Part shown: one piece after another, positions 44,301 to 56,100 of the stretch | Layout: every line of letters begins with the position of its first letter | Numbering within the stretch: the first letter of the stretch is position 1 | DNA from: a virus | Reading direction: 5' to 3' (one strand) | DNA: 64,000 nt | IMG/VR virus record: IMGVR_UViG_3300043539_000897 | Span: 102,277 to 166,276 of that record | Position numbers and translations under genes: made by a program | Notes under the pieces: generated by a model | Told to the model about the DNA's origin: nothing | The model's database searches: none | The model's input: only the letters and a program-made list of their open reading frames with translations

Positions 44301-47300
44301 AGAAACGTAGCTCTAGGTTATAAAGCACTAAGATGTAACACAACCGGTAATCAAAACATAGCAATTGGTACTAATTCTTTAACAGCAAATACCGCCGGTA
44401 CAAACAATATTGCTATTGGTTATAGAGCAGCAGGCTCAGTTACAGGAAATACTGTTATTGCTATTGGAGAAGCAGCAATGTATGCCAGTCCAGGTATTGG
44501 AAATACTATAGGTATAGGTACTGACGCTTTAAGAAATAATACAGGTGCTAATAATGTTGGTATAGGTCAATTAGCTCTAGCTTATAACACTTCTGGAGTA
44601 AGTAATACCGCTGTAGGTACACAAGCCTTAAAGTTTAACACTACAGGTATTTTAAATACAGCCGTAGGTACATATTCTTTACAAAATAATACTGTAGGTG
44701 TATGTAATACAGCAATAGGTTTTCAATCTTTATGTGTAAATACAACAGGAACTGAAAATACAGCTGTTGGTTTAGGATCTCTTAGATTTAATACAGGAGG
44801 TGCTTTTAACACAGCAATTGGTAGAGGTTCTATGTTCTGCAATACTACCGGAGCAAATAATACCGCAGTAGGATTTGGTAGTTTACAGTATAATACTGTA
44901 GGAACAAATAATACAGCTCTAGGATTCTTTTCATTATTCTGCAACACAGTATCTAACAATACAGCAGTCGGATACTTATCATTAAGAAATAATACAACAG
45001 GAGTAAACAATACAGCAGTTGGTGTTAATGCCTTAAGAACTAATACAACAGGAGCATATAATACATCATTAGGTGCTAGTGCTTTATTTACCAATACAAC
45101 AGGTTTTAATAATACTGCTGTTGGTGCTGTAGCTTTACAAAATAATACTATTGGATTTAACAATACTGCTTTAGGTAATAGTGCATTAAGATGTAATACA
45201 ACAGGTGCTAATAACGTAGCTGTTGGTAGAGTAGCTTTAATACTTAATACTACTGGTTTTAGAAACAATGCTTTAGGTAATGGAGCATTATATTCTAATA
45301 CAACTGGATTTGATAATAGTGCTTTTGGATATCTTTCTGTATCAAGCAACACCACAGGAGCGTACAATGCTGGTTTTGGACACAGAACATTATATGGAAC
45401 AACAACAGGAGGAAAAAATACAGCTGTTGGTGCTTTTGCTTTAACTTGTAACACAGCCTCAAACAACACAGCAGTAGGTTTCTGTGCATTGAGAAGTAAT
45501 ACAACAGGATTATATAATGTTGCTTTAGGGTCTCTAGCGTTAAGAAGTAATACAACAGGAGCACAGAACACTGCTGTAGGTACTAGTGCTTTACAGTATA
45601 ATACAGTAGGAATTAAAAATACAGCAATAGGCGGAGGTGCTTTACAGTATAATACAACAGGGGTTAATAATACAGCTTTAGGACATTATAGTCTAAACTG
45701 CAATACAGCATCCAACAACACAACCATTGGTTTTTGTGCATTAAGAAGTAATACAACAGGAACACTTAATACAGCTGTTGGTGTTACATCATTGTCAAAC
45801 AACACTATTGGTTCATATAATACTTCATTAGGTGCTTTATCTCTTCAAAGTAATACTACAGGTGTTTTAAATACAGCAATAGGTATATCAGCCTTAAGAT
45901 ACACTACTGTAGGCTCTTGTAATACATCAGTAGGTAACGATTCTTTAAATAGTAATATAAGTGGTAATAATAATACAGCTTTAGGTTCTAGAGCACTTCA
46001 AGCAAATACAGCATCAAACAACACAGCAGTAGGTTTCTGTGCATTAAGAAATAATACTACAGGTGTTCAAAATACAGCTTTAGGTTTTCAAGCCCTTCGA
46101 GATAATACAACAGGGGGTGCTAATACAGCAGTAGGTTATAATGCCTTAGCTCTTAACACTTCCGGAGTAGCAAATACAGCTATAGGGTATAGTTCTATGA
46201 TTGCTAACTTAACAGGTTGTAGAAACGTAGCCGCAGGCCGTAGTTCCTTACGTTGTAATTCTACTGGTGTTGGTAACGTAGGTTTAGGTTACTATGCTTT
46301 ATGTTCAAACACTACAGGTGTACAAAACGTAACTGTTGGTAATCTCTCAATGAGATTAAACCAAGGCGGTAGTTATAATATTGCCATGGGTTGCGGTGCT
46401 TTATATTCTAATGTTGCCGGAACAAATAATACAGCTCTTGGATTTAGATCTTTATTCTCTAACACAGCATCAAACAATACAGCTGTTGGATATAGTGCTT
46501 TACGAAGTAATACAACAGGTAAATATAACGTTTCAGTAGGTTCAAATTCTTTAAAATGTAACACAACAGGTATTAATAATACTTCAGTTGGTACATTATC
46601 ATTATTTAACAATACCGGAGGTATAAATAACGTAGCTTTAGGTTATGAAACAGCATGTAAAATTACTACAGGTAACCGTAACACTGCTATAGGAACACAA
46701 GCTCTTATATGTAACATTACCGGTGATAATAACGTATCGTTAGGTTTTAGGTCTTTGCTTATTAATACAGCTTCATCTAACACAGCAGTAGGTACTTGCG
46801 CGTTATCTAGTAATACAACAGGTGTACATAATACTGCCGTAGGTTTTAGAGTGTTAGAAAGTAATACAGTCGGAACAGGTAACACCGGTGTTGGTAAATA
46901 TACCTTAATAGGTAATACAACCGGTATTAATAATACGGCTTTAGGATATAATACTTTAAGATGTAATACAACCGGAGTTAATAACGTTTCTATAGGTATA
47001 AATGCTTTAATAGCTAATACAAACGGTAGCAATAATGTTGGTATTGGTGTAAACTCTTTAAACTCAGCTACTGCCAACAACTACAACGTGGGTGTAGGTA
47101 CAAATACATTAAGAAACATTACTGGTAACTACAACACAGCCCTTGGTGGTGCTGCTTTATGTGCAAACACAGGTGGTGCTAGTAACGTGGCTGTAGGAAC
47201 TAGTGCAATGCAGGTTGGAAATGCTGGTTCAAACAATACAGCTGTTGGTTTCCAATCAATGTTGTATAATACAGCTAATAGTAATACTGCTGTAGGTTTT

Positions 47301-50057
47301 TATACATTAAGAAGTAATACAACAGGAACAAGTAACACAGCAGTAGGTTTTTGTTCACTAAGACAAAATACAACAGGAACAAACAACGTAGCTGTAGGTA
47401 CTTGTGCTTTAGTTAATACTACAATAGGAGGATGTAATACTGCCCTTGGTGCTTTTGCTTTACGTAATAATACAACAGGTGTTGATAACACAGCAGTAGG
47501 TTTAGGAGCCCTTCAACTTAACACTACAGGATACAATAACACAGCAGTAGGTAGACAAGCCTTGTACAGTAATGTCACAGGACGTTCTAATACCGCAATG
47601 GGTAGAAGTTCTTTACTGTTCAATACAGCCAACAGCAATACTGCTTTTGGATACTATTCTTTACGTAGTAATACAACAGGAACAAAAAACACAGCAGTTG
47701 GTGTATTTGCCCTAAGAGCAAACCAAACCGGTATTAATAATACCGCTATAGGTTACCAAGCCCTAACAAGCAACACAGCCTCATACAACACAGCAGTAGG
47801 CTTTCAGTCTTTACGGTGCAACACTACAGGAACTTATAATGTAGCTCTAGGTCATAATGCTTTAAGAGACAACACTACAGGTAAATCAAACATTGCTATT
47901 GGCTTAAGTGCTTTATTAACAAATACTGTAGGGTCAAGTAATGTAGGTATTGGATATTATGCTTTAAGAACTAACACAGCCTCAAACAACACAGCTGTAG
48001 GTTACAATTCATTAAGAAGTAATACAACCGGAACAACAAACACAGCCGTTGGTGTTAATGCTCTATGTTCTAACACTATTGGTACCAGAAATGTGGGAAT
48101 AGGACATTTCTCACTAAGACTGAATACAACAGGAAAACTCAATACAGCTGTTGGATATTATACATTAAGAAACAATAGTACAGGAGAAAATAACGTTGCT
48201 GTAGGTAACCAGTCACTAGCTTACAACCTTGTTGGTTCAAACAACACAGCATTAGGAACTAACGCATTACGTTGTAACACAGCATCAAACAACACAGCAG
48301 TAGGTTTCTGTGCATTAAGAAGTAATACAACAGGAACAAATAACGTAGCTGTAGGTATTAATTCATTATCAACAAATACAATTGGTAGTTCAAACACAGC
48401 CTTAGGAACTAATGCTTTGCAACTTAACACAATAGGTGATAGAAATACAGCAGTAGGTTCTAGTGCCTTATTTAATAATACAACAGCAGGTGGAAACACA
48501 GCAATTGGTAGAGGTGCTTTAGAAGCTACTACCACAGGATCTAACAATACAGCAGTAGGTTGGTACTCTCAACTTTGTAACAGTACAGGTCAAGCAAACA
48601 CAGCTTTAGGTGTTTATTCTTTAAGAAATAATACAACAGGTATTTCTAACGTTGCTATAGGTTTAAATGCTTTATGTGCTAACACAGCATCAAATAACAC
48701 AGCAGTAGGTTATGCCGCTTTGAGGGCTAATACAACAGGAACAAATAACGTAGCTGTAGGCTGTGGTGCCTTGATTTCTAATATTGTAGGTACCCAAAAC
48801 ACAGCTGTAGGTACTCAAGCTCTTATAGACAATACAGCCTCTGGTAATACAGCGGTTGGTTTCTGTGCCGCTAGGTGTAATGCTGGGGGTTACGGAAACA
48901 CAGCTATAGGTAGATGCACTTTAAGATTAAACATTTCAGGTACTGGAAATACTGCTTTAGGGGATCAAGCATTAGAAGCAAATACAGTTAGTGGAAATAC
49001 AGCTGTTGGTACATATGCTATGGAATCTACCACTACAGGCGCTAATAACACAGCCATGGGTTTTGCAGCACTTGTTGCTAATACAACTGGAGCAGAAAAC
49101 GCAGCTGTAGGACATAGTGCTTTAAGAGCAAATATTATAGGTTCAGGTAATGTAGGTATTGGATTTTATGCTTTACGAGGTAATACTGCTAATAACAATA
49201 CAGCAGTTGGTGGAAGTGCTTTAAGATGTAACACAACAGGTACCGCTAACTCAGCTGTTGGTGCTGGTGCTTTATTTTACAATGTTAACGGTGTAAGAAA
49301 CTCAGCTTTTGGTCAAAGTGCTTTATTAATCAACACCGGGGGATCAAATAACACAGCTATAGGTTATAATAACTCAAGAGCTAGTGTCGGTAACAATAAT
49401 ACATCTTTAGGAGCCTATGCTTTAAGGTACAATGCTGTCAGTTATAATACTGCTGTAGGAAGTAGTGCTTTAAGAAATGTTACTTATGGTAACAGAAATA
49501 CAGCCATCGGTCTATCATCTGGTATCTGTATTACAACAGGAGCTTGTAACGTAATCTTAGGTGGAGCATCAGCTAACGGATTCGGTACTCAAAACTGTAA
49601 CATCTTCATCTCCGACGGTGCAGGTAACATAAGAATGTTTGTTACCGGTTCAACAGGATTTGTCGGTGTTAACACTACCTCCCCCCAACAGCAACTCCAT
49701 ATCGGAGGAGCATTATCAATCTCCGGATCAGTAATAGACTACGAAGTAGCACCGGCATTACTAAGTCCAGGCCCAGGTACTAATATTATTTCATTTGTAC
49801 CCGGTACAACCTATGCAGCCTTCGTTGATTACGTTATAAAAGACGCATCAACAGGTGCAAACCAACGTGTTGGAACTATAATGGTATCGGTTTCTCTTGC
49901 AGCTACAAGTGCTGTCATCAATGAAGTAGTTACGACAGATATCGGTAACACTTCCGCAATAAGCTTTGCGATAACCTACGGAGCACCGACCTGGCTATCA
50001 GCTGCAAACTCAGGGATAACTCCTTTCGATATTAATTACATGGTTAGGTACTTCTAA
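41376..50057 (+). CDS. Giant tail fibre 1, 17-residue NTAVG repeats (2893 aa)
   Basis: 2893 aa in one open frame. Residues 1-60: docking module MPNWRKLIVSGSDASLNSLN and SASYA-type linker. Residues 118-2714: about 153 units of 17 residues with consensus NTTGxNNTAVGxxALxx, some 16-residue units of form NTASNNTAVGFCALRS. The pattern resembles YadA-type left-handed beta-roll repeats. Residues 2715-2770 hold GACNVILGG, NIFISDGAGNIRMFVTGSTG. The end (QRVGTIMVSVSL, TTDIGNTSAISFAI, FDINYMVRYF) resembles a fibre-tip domain of marine phages; no S74 chaperone is present. Probably a very long trimeric adhesion fibre. Structured leader upstream. Confidence 0.8.
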   Translation: MPNWRKLIVSGSDASLNSLNVTQNVTAQSFTGSLFGTASFAISASYALTASFVSGSVNITNNTDNFLLTATGTPAINGEANATFNGSTLAITGNTTSTLDSTFNSVSVGLGGGSVSSNTAIGFCVLRNNTTGTGNTGIGNQALFSNTTGANNTALGQNALLFNTTGVNNTAVGLNSLLCNTVGTNNTSIGLNSLICNTIGGGNTSVGFGAMSQNTIGYSNTAIGSSALQNNTTGTNNVSIGVSALCSNITGRSNVAVGQQSLQQNTTGICNTALGALSLRNNTTGAFNTALGRAALYANTGGNNNTALGYNALVQNTASNNVAVGKETLPNNTTGTLNTAVGTQALFSNSAGNNNTALGYQSLLCNTASNNTAVGFCALRSNTTGTNNVAVGVITLRNNTIGTRNTAVGRTALYANTTGGSNVALGYYAAYSSTGASSNVAVGDSALRANTASNNTAVGFCALRSNTTGDVNTAVGRSALVSNTVGRRNNAFGFCALALNVTGCYSTAIGDYALRNSTAGSNVAIGINALGGTTTGVNNTAVGFNTLFSNTVGASNTALGHQSLTSNTTGNSNTAVGVQSLLSNTASNNTAVGFYSLRSNTTGLRNVAIGTESLRFNTIGSNNVSVGMDSGFYNTTGNCNTAVGDQSLTNNTVGSNNVAIGKLALFCNTASNNTAVGFCSLRSNTVGYYNAALGSSALQNNTTGKRNTAVGALSLQCNTVGFCNTALGTLSLRNNTTGTYNTALGASSLALNTIGSGNTAVGANALLANTTGGSNTAVGSGALSSNTIGQYNTALGGGALSSNTTGNNNIGVGILSQLRTTTGTFNLSIGNCALYCITTASQNIAIGNSALRVSTASENMAVGHGALNVNTTGTNNIAVGNSALRNNTVGSNNTALGRSTLYNNTLGSQNTAVGRVSLRNNTTGNYNTAVGDGSLYSNTIGKSNTAVGFYTLLSNTASNNTAVGFCALRNNTAGCRNVALGYKALRCNTTGNQNIAIGTNSLTANTAGTNNIAIGYRAAGSVTGNTVIAIGEAAMYASPGIGNTIGIGTDALRNNTGANNVGIGQLALAYNTSGVSNTAVGTQALKFNTTGILNTAVGTYSLQNNTVGVCNTAIGFQSLCVNTTGTENTAVGLGSLRFNTGGAFNTAIGRGSMFCNTTGANNTAVGFGSLQYNTVGTNNTALGFFSLFCNTVSNNTAVGYLSLRNNTTGVNNTAVGVNALRTNTTGAYNTSLGASALFTNTTGFNNTAVGAVALQNNTIGFNNTALGNSALRCNTTGANNVAVGRVALILNTTGFRNNALGNGALYSNTTGFDNSAFGYLSVSSNTTGAYNAGFGHRTLYGTTTGGKNTAVGAFALTCNTASNNTAVGFCALRSNTTGLYNVALGSLALRSNTTGAQNTAVGTSALQYNTVGIKNTAIGGGALQYNTTGVNNTALGHYSLNCNTASNNTTIGFCALRSNTTGTLNTAVGVTSLSNNTIGSYNTSLGALSLQSNTTGVLNTAIGISALRYTTVGSCNTSVGNDSLNSNISGNNNTALGSRALQANTASNNTAVGFCALRNNTTGVQNTALGFQALRDNTTGGANTAVGYNALALNTSGVANTAIGYSSMIANLTGCRNVAAGRSSLRCNSTGVGNVGLGYYALCSNTTGVQNVTVGNLSMRLNQGGSYNIAMGCGALYSNVAGTNNTALGFRSLFSNTASNNTAVGYSALRSNTTGKYNVSVGSNSLKCNTTGINNTSVGTLSLFNNTGGINNVALGYETACKITTGNRNTAIGTQALICNITGDNNVSLGFRSLLINTASSNTAVGTCALSSNTTGVHNTAVGFRVLESNTVGTGNTGVGKYTLIGNTTGINNTALGYNTLRCNTTGVNNVSIGINALIANTNGSNNVGIGVNSLNSATANNYNVGVGTNTLRNITGNYNTALGGAALCANTGGASNVAVGTSAMQVGNAGSNNTAVGFQSMLYNTANSNTAVGFYTLRSNTTGTSNTAVGFCSLRQNTTGTNNVAVGTCALVNTTIGGCNTALGAFALRNNTTGVDNTAVGLGALQLNTTGYNNTAVGRQALYSNVTGRSNTAMGRSSLLFNTANSNTAFGYYSLRSNTTGTKNTAVGVFALRANQTGINNTAIGYQALTSNTASYNTAVGFQSLRCNTTGTYNVALGHNALRDNTTGKSNIAIGLSALLTNTVGSSNVGIGYYALRTNTASNNTAVGYNSLRSNTTGTTNTAVGVNALCSNTIGTRNVGIGHFSLRLNTTGKLNTAVGYYTLRNNSTGENNVAVGNQSLAYNLVGSNNTALGTNALRCNTASNNTAVGFCALRSNTTGTNNVAVGINSLSTNTIGSSNTALGTNALQLNTIGDRNTAVGSSALFNNTTAGGNTAIGRGALEATTTGSNNTAVGWYSQLCNSTGQANTALGVYSLRNNTTGISNVAIGLNALCANTASNNTAVGYAALRANTTGTNNVAVGCGALISNIVGTQNTAVGTQALIDNTASGNTAVGFCAARCNAGGYGNTAIGRCTLRLNISGTGNTALGDQALEANTVSGNTAVGTYAMESTTTGANNTAMGFAALVANTTGAENAAVGHSALRANIIGSGNVGIGFYALRGNTANNNTAVGGSALRCNTTGTANSAVGAGALFYNVNGVRNSAFGQSALLINTGGSNNTAIGYNNSRASVGNNNTSLGAYALRYNAVSYNTAVGSSALRNVTYGNRNTAIGLSSGICITTGACNVILGGASANGFGTQNCNIFISDGAGNIRMFVTGSTGFVGVNTTSPQQQLHIGGALSISGSVIDYEVAPALLSPGPGTNIISFVPGTTYAAFVDYVIKDASTGANQRVGTIMVSVSLAATSAVINEVVTTDIGNTSAISFAITYGAPTWLSAANSGITPFDINYMVRYF
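41727..49518 (+). repeat. 51-bp coding tandem repeat array 1 (about 153 units)
   Basis: In-frame degenerate 51-bp units of the type AAT ACA ACA GGA ... AAT ACA GCT GTA GGT. Copy number is the array length (7792 bp) divided by 51. Near-identical blocks recur, for example AACACAGCATCAAACAA followed by CAGCAGTAGGTTTCTGTGC at many sites. Because 51 is a multiple of 3, unit gain or loss keeps the frame. Confidence 0.85.
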
Positions 50058-50058
50058 C

Positions 50059-50066
50059 TATTTATA
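50059..50066 (+). promoter_or_regulatory. Late promoter-like motif TATTTATA (second giant fibre)
   Basis: Exact copy overlapping the end of the first giant gene region, extended as ACAAAC like the one at 41295; 36 nt before the ATG at 50103. The leader contains CCCG-GACAGTGAA-CGGG (50079-50095). Confidence 0.45.
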
Positions 50067-50102
50067 ACAAACACCTGCCCCGGACAGTGAACGGGTATAC
50101 TT

Positions 50103-53100
50103 ATGGCTAATGAATTTGTAATTAAAAATGGTCTTATTGTCTCCGGATCTACCCGCGTATCGGGAGGAGTGACAGCACAATCTTTTACAGGGTCTTTTTC
50201 AGGATCAATCAGTAATGCAGTCTCTGCATCGTATGCAGCTACGGCCTCCTATGCCCTCAATGCAGGTGATTCTGTCTGGACCGGTTCGGCAGGTAATATC
50301 TACTATTCAGGAGGAAATGTTGGTATTAATACATCATCACCTTCAGCAAAATTTGAAGTTGCAAGCTGTGATATTTTAGTAAATAGTGTCAGTGTTGGTT
50401 TAGGTGGAGGAAGTATTGCTAGTAACACTAGAGTAGGGTGTAATGCTTTATTAAATAATACAACAGGAATAGACAACACAGCAGTTGGCTGTAGTGCTTT
50501 AGCAGCAAATACTATTGGTGTTTCAAATACAGCTATAGGAAGAAGTGCTTTAGAAAGTAACACAACAGGAACTAGTAATACAGCAGTAGGTAGAACAGCT
50601 TTACTAAATAATACAGTAGGTACTAGAAATACAGCCGTAGGCAGAACAGCTTTAAGATTTAATATAACAGGTGGTTCAAACGTAGCTGTAGGTTATTATG
50701 CAGCTTATAATAGTACAGGTGCTTCTAGTAATGTTGCAATTGGTGATAGTGCTTTACGTTCAAATACAGCATCAAATAATACAGCAGTCGGTTCATGTGC
50801 ATTATGTAGTAATACAACAGGTACCCAAAACGTAGCAGTTGGTAATAGGGTGTTTAACTATAATAGTGTAGGCAGTTACAATACTGCAGTTGGTTTCCAT
50901 GCAGCATATACCCTAACCTCAGGAACGTATAACGTAGCAATGGGTAGAACTGCATTAAGAAATGTCTTAGCAGGTAGCAATAACGTTGCTTTAGGAGGAA
51001 GTGCTTTAAGAAATGTAGGTAATGCTAACAATAACGTAGGTGTAGGCCATTTAGCTTTATATGTCAATGCAGTTTCTAATAATGTTGCAGTTGGATTCTC
51101 AGCTCTAAGATGTAATACTACAGGTGGAGAAAACACTGCTTTAGGAACATATGCTTTAAGAAATAATACAACAGGAGGAAATAACACAGCTATTGGTAGA
51201 AGTGCTTTAGCATGTAATACAATTGGTACTCTTAATACAGCTGTAGGTATTAACGCTTTATGTGCTAATACAACTGGTCAACAAAATACAGCAGTAGGTG
51301 CTACAGCTTTAGCCGCTAATACAACAGGAGTTAATAATACAGCTTTAGGTGATATTGCTTTAAGAAGCAATACTACAGGTACATTAAATACAGCTTTAGG
51401 TAGAGCAGCTTTGTATGCTAACATAGTAGGTGCTCAAAACGTTGCTGTAGGTCTTTACGCTTTACTTTGTAATACAGCTTCAAACAATACCGCAGTTGGT
51501 ACTTGTGCCCTACAATTAAATACAGCATCAAACAACACAGCAGTTGGTTTCTGTGCATTAAGAAATAATACTACTGGTACAAGAACTACAGCAGTAGGTT
51601 TTTGTGCATTAGCAACTAATACAGTAGGTGATAAAAATACAGCAGTAGGATTTTGTTCTTTACGAGCAAATACATCTGGTTTTAGAAACACGGCTGTAGG
51701 AGATTTAGCATTAAAAGACAATACAACCGGAGCAAACAACGATGCTTTTGGGTATGCTGCTTTAATAAGTAATACCACAGGAACATTTAATACTGCCGTC
51801 GGTACAAATGCTTTAGGCAATAACTTAGTAGGAAGCAATAACGTTGCTGTAGGATACCTATCTCTCTACAAAACCACCGCTTCAAATAATACCTCAGTTG
51901 GATTTCAAGCTTTACGAGAAAACACAGCATCAAACAACACAGCAGTAGGTTTCTGTGCATTACGAAGTAATACAACAGGTATTCAGAATGTCGCTGTAGG
52001 AACATGTTCTTTAGTAAATAACACAGTAGGTACATTTAATACATCTGTAGGTGTATTTTCATTATGTTCAAATACAGTTGGAACACGAAATTCTGGATTT
52101 GGTGTTGCCGCTCTTCGTAATAATACTACAGGTGTAGATAATATTGCTATAGGATATCAGACTTTATATGGAAATGTTGTAGGAAGTAATAATGTAGCTG
52201 TAGGTAGAGATGCTTTACTCTGCAACACAGCATCAAACAACACAGCAGTAGGTTTTTGTGCATTAAGAAGTAATACAGCGGGTAGTTATAATACCGCTTT
52301 AGGAAGAACAGCATTACAAAATAATACAACAGGTTTATTAAATACAGCTTTAGGAGCTAATACTTTACAATCTAATACTACTGGTGTTGGTAATACCGCT
52401 GTTGGAACATCAGCTCTAAGTACAAATACTGTAGGTAGTTTCAATACAGCTGTTGGTAGAAGTTCACTTGCGGTTAATACCGCTTCAAACAACACAGCAG
52501 TAGGATATTTTTCATTAAGATATAATACAACAGGTGGAGAAAACACTGCTTTAGGAACATATGCATTAAGAAGTAATACAACAGGAACATTTAACGTAGC
52601 AGTTGGTGTGTCTGCTCTTAACGCAAACACAGTAGGTCAATATAATACAGGTATAGGATTTCAAGCACTTGTAAACAATACCGCTTCACGAAATACCGCA
52701 CTCGGAGCTTGTGCTCTACACCAAAATACAACAGGAACAAGAAACACCGCTTTAGGATATAAGGCCTCAATATTAAATACTACAGGGGTTAATAATACAT
52801 CTATTGGATATTGTTCTTTAGCGTTAAATACTGTAGGCACTAATAACACAGCAGTTGGTATTTGTGCATTAAGAAGTAATACAACATCTTCAAATAATAC
52901 AGCTGTCGGTAATTGTGCATTATTGAGCAATACAACAGGAGCCTTAAACGTTGCTGTTGGTTCACAAGCATTACAAAATAGTACAGTAGGTGATTGTAAC
53001 ATAGCAGTAGGACACGGTGCTTTACAGTACAACTCTTCAGGTAATAAAAACGTAGCTATTGGTCACCAAGCATTAGTATATAATGGTGCTGGATTAAACA

Positions 53101-56100
53101 ACGTAGGTATTGGATATAGAACTTTATTTAACAATACAGCATCAAACAACACAGCAGTTGGTTTCTGTGCATTAAGAAATAATACGACAGGAACATATAA
53201 CGTAGCAGTTGGTACTTTATCACTATTAGCCAATACTGTGGGTACACGAAACGTAGGTATTGGTGTAAATACAATAAGATGTAACACTTCAGGTGCCAAT
53301 AATGTTGCTTTTGGACATAACGCAATGTACTCTAATATTAGCGGTGTTAATAACGTAGCTCTTGGTTATAGAGCATTAGTATTTGCAAATGCTGATCGTA
53401 ACGTTGCAATTGGAACAGGTGTTTTAACCTATGGTGGTAGTAATAACGTTGGTGTCGGTTTTTGTGCTTTATTCTGCAATTCAGCATCAAACAACACAGC
53501 AGTAGGTTATTGTGCATTAAGAACTAACACAACAGGAACTAAAAATGTAGCTATTGGTAGTTGTGCTTTAAGGGCTAATATAGTAGGTAGTTACAACACA
53601 GCAATTGGTTTTAATGCTCTAAGATGTAATACAAATGCAACAAGTAATATAGCTATAGGATATGCTGCTGCTGCTTCTAATACAATTGGAACGTCTTTAG
53701 TTGCTATAGGTGTTAATGCTCTTGTCTATAATACAACTGGAGCACGAAATGTAGCTGTAGGTCAATCAGCACTGTATTGCAACATAATTGGAGAAAATAA
53801 TGTAGCAGTAGGTCATTTTACCCTTCGCGACAATAAAGCCTCAAACAATACAGCAGTAGGTACTAGTGCTTTAAGATATAATACAACAGGAACTCGAAAT
53901 GTAGGTGTAGGACATATAGCATTAACATCAAACACAACAGGTATAGATAATACCGCATTAGGATATAGAGCACTAAAATCTAATACAATTGGTCTTAGAA
54001 ATACAGCAATTGGCAGTTATGCTCTCGATGTAAATACAACAGGAAATAGTAACACTTCTGTTGGTTGGGCTTCTTTATTAAGTAATACTGTAGGTACTTC
54101 TAATACTGCTGTAGGTATAGATGCTTTAAGATATAATACAGTATCAGGTAATACAGCTGTAGGTTTTAATGCTTTATGTAATAATACAACAGGAACTAAT
54201 AATACAGCACTAGGATTTTGTGCCTTAAGAGCTAATACAACAGGAACTGCTAATACTTCAGTAGGTAATCAATCATTAAGAGATAACACAACAGGTATAC
54301 AGAATACTTCTATAGGTTTTGCTACACTAGCTAAAAATACAGTAGGTTCACGAAATAGTGCCTTTGGTGATAATACTCTATTTAATAACACCACAGGTGG
54401 ATACAATTCAGCTTTTGGTAGAGCATCTATGTATTCAAATGTTTCCGGTGCTAACAATACTGCATTAGGTTTTTATAGTTTATTTTCTAACACAGCATCA
54501 AACAATACAGCAGTAGGTTTCTGCGCATTAAGAAGTAATACAACAGGAACACAAAACACAGCTTTAGGTGTTTTAGCTCTACAAGCAAACACTACCGGAG
54601 GATACAACACAGCAGTGGGTAGAAGTGCTTTACAATCCAATACCGTAGGTGCTCTTAATATTAGTGTAGGTGCTTTTTCACTTTTTAGAAATACTATAGG
54701 TATTCGAAATATTGGTATGGGTAATAGCGCACTTGAATTTAATACTTCAGGTAATTACAATGTTGCGATAGGAGTTTCAGCTTTATATACTAATAATGCT
54801 GGTTCTAATAACGTAGCTATTGGTGAACAAACACTTCGTCAAAACACAGCATCAAACAATACAGCAATCGGTTTCTGTACATTAAGAAATAATACGGCGG
54901 GTAGTTATAATACTGCTTTAGGTAGAAGTGCATTAAGTGCTAATACAATTGGTACGGATAATATAGCTGTAGGCCCTTTTTCTTTAGGGTTAAACACTAC
55001 AGGTATTCAAAACGTTGCTGTTGGTCCAGCGGCTTTATTCTGTAATACTGTAGGTATAAATAACGTTGCTATAGGACATGTAGCTCTTTATAAAAACACA
55101 GCCTCAAACAATACAGCCGTAGGCTTCAATGCATTAAGATGTAATACAACAGGAACTGAAAATACTTCACTAGGACTTTGTTCAATGAGATTAAATACTA
55201 CCGGGAGATATAATACCTCTGTAGGTTCTAAATCATCTGCCAACAATACTACAGGATGTGCGAATGTATCCTTAGGACAAGGTGCACTATATTCAAATAT
55301 TGTCGGAAACAATAACACAGCTATAGGCCGTTCATCATTAGGATATAACACAGCCTCAAACAACACAGCAGTAGGCTTTAGTGCTCTAAGAAATAATACA
55401 ACAGGAGGAGCTAACACAGCTGTTGGATTTTATGCTCTTTGTGCCAATACTACAGGAGATAACAACACGGCAGTTGGTAGAGAAGCTTTACGTTTAGGTA
55501 CAACAGGTAGATTCAATACAGCTCTAGGTAGGTACGCAGGATGTTCTATCAACTCCAACTACAATACTGCCGTTGGTTTTGCTGCTTTACGTTACACTAC
55601 CACAGGAAGTTCAAACACCGCTTTAGGTCTTGAGTCTTTAAGAAATAATACACTAGGTGGTAGTAACGTAGGTGTTGGTGTCCAAGCTTTAAAAAACAAT
55701 ACTACGGGTAATAATAACGTATCAGTTGGTAGAGATTCAATGTACTGTAATACTGTAGGTGCTTCTAATACTGCTGTAGGTCATTATTCTTTACGCTCAA
55801 ACACAGCTTCAAACAATACAGCAGTAGGCTTCTGTGCCTTAAGAAATAATACAACAGGAGCAAGTAATACAGCGGTAGGTTTCTGTGCTTTATCAACTAA
55901 TATAACAGGTGTTAGAAATACAGCTGTTGGATATAATGCTTTAACAAGTAATTTAAGCAGTGATAATGCTGCTTTTGGTAGATTTGCTTTACTTAGTAAT
56001 ACTACCGGTACAAATAACATAGGAATAAATACAAATGCTTTAATATGCAATATAAATGGTTCAAATAACGTAGCCATTGGTAGAGATGCTTTATTTAGTA

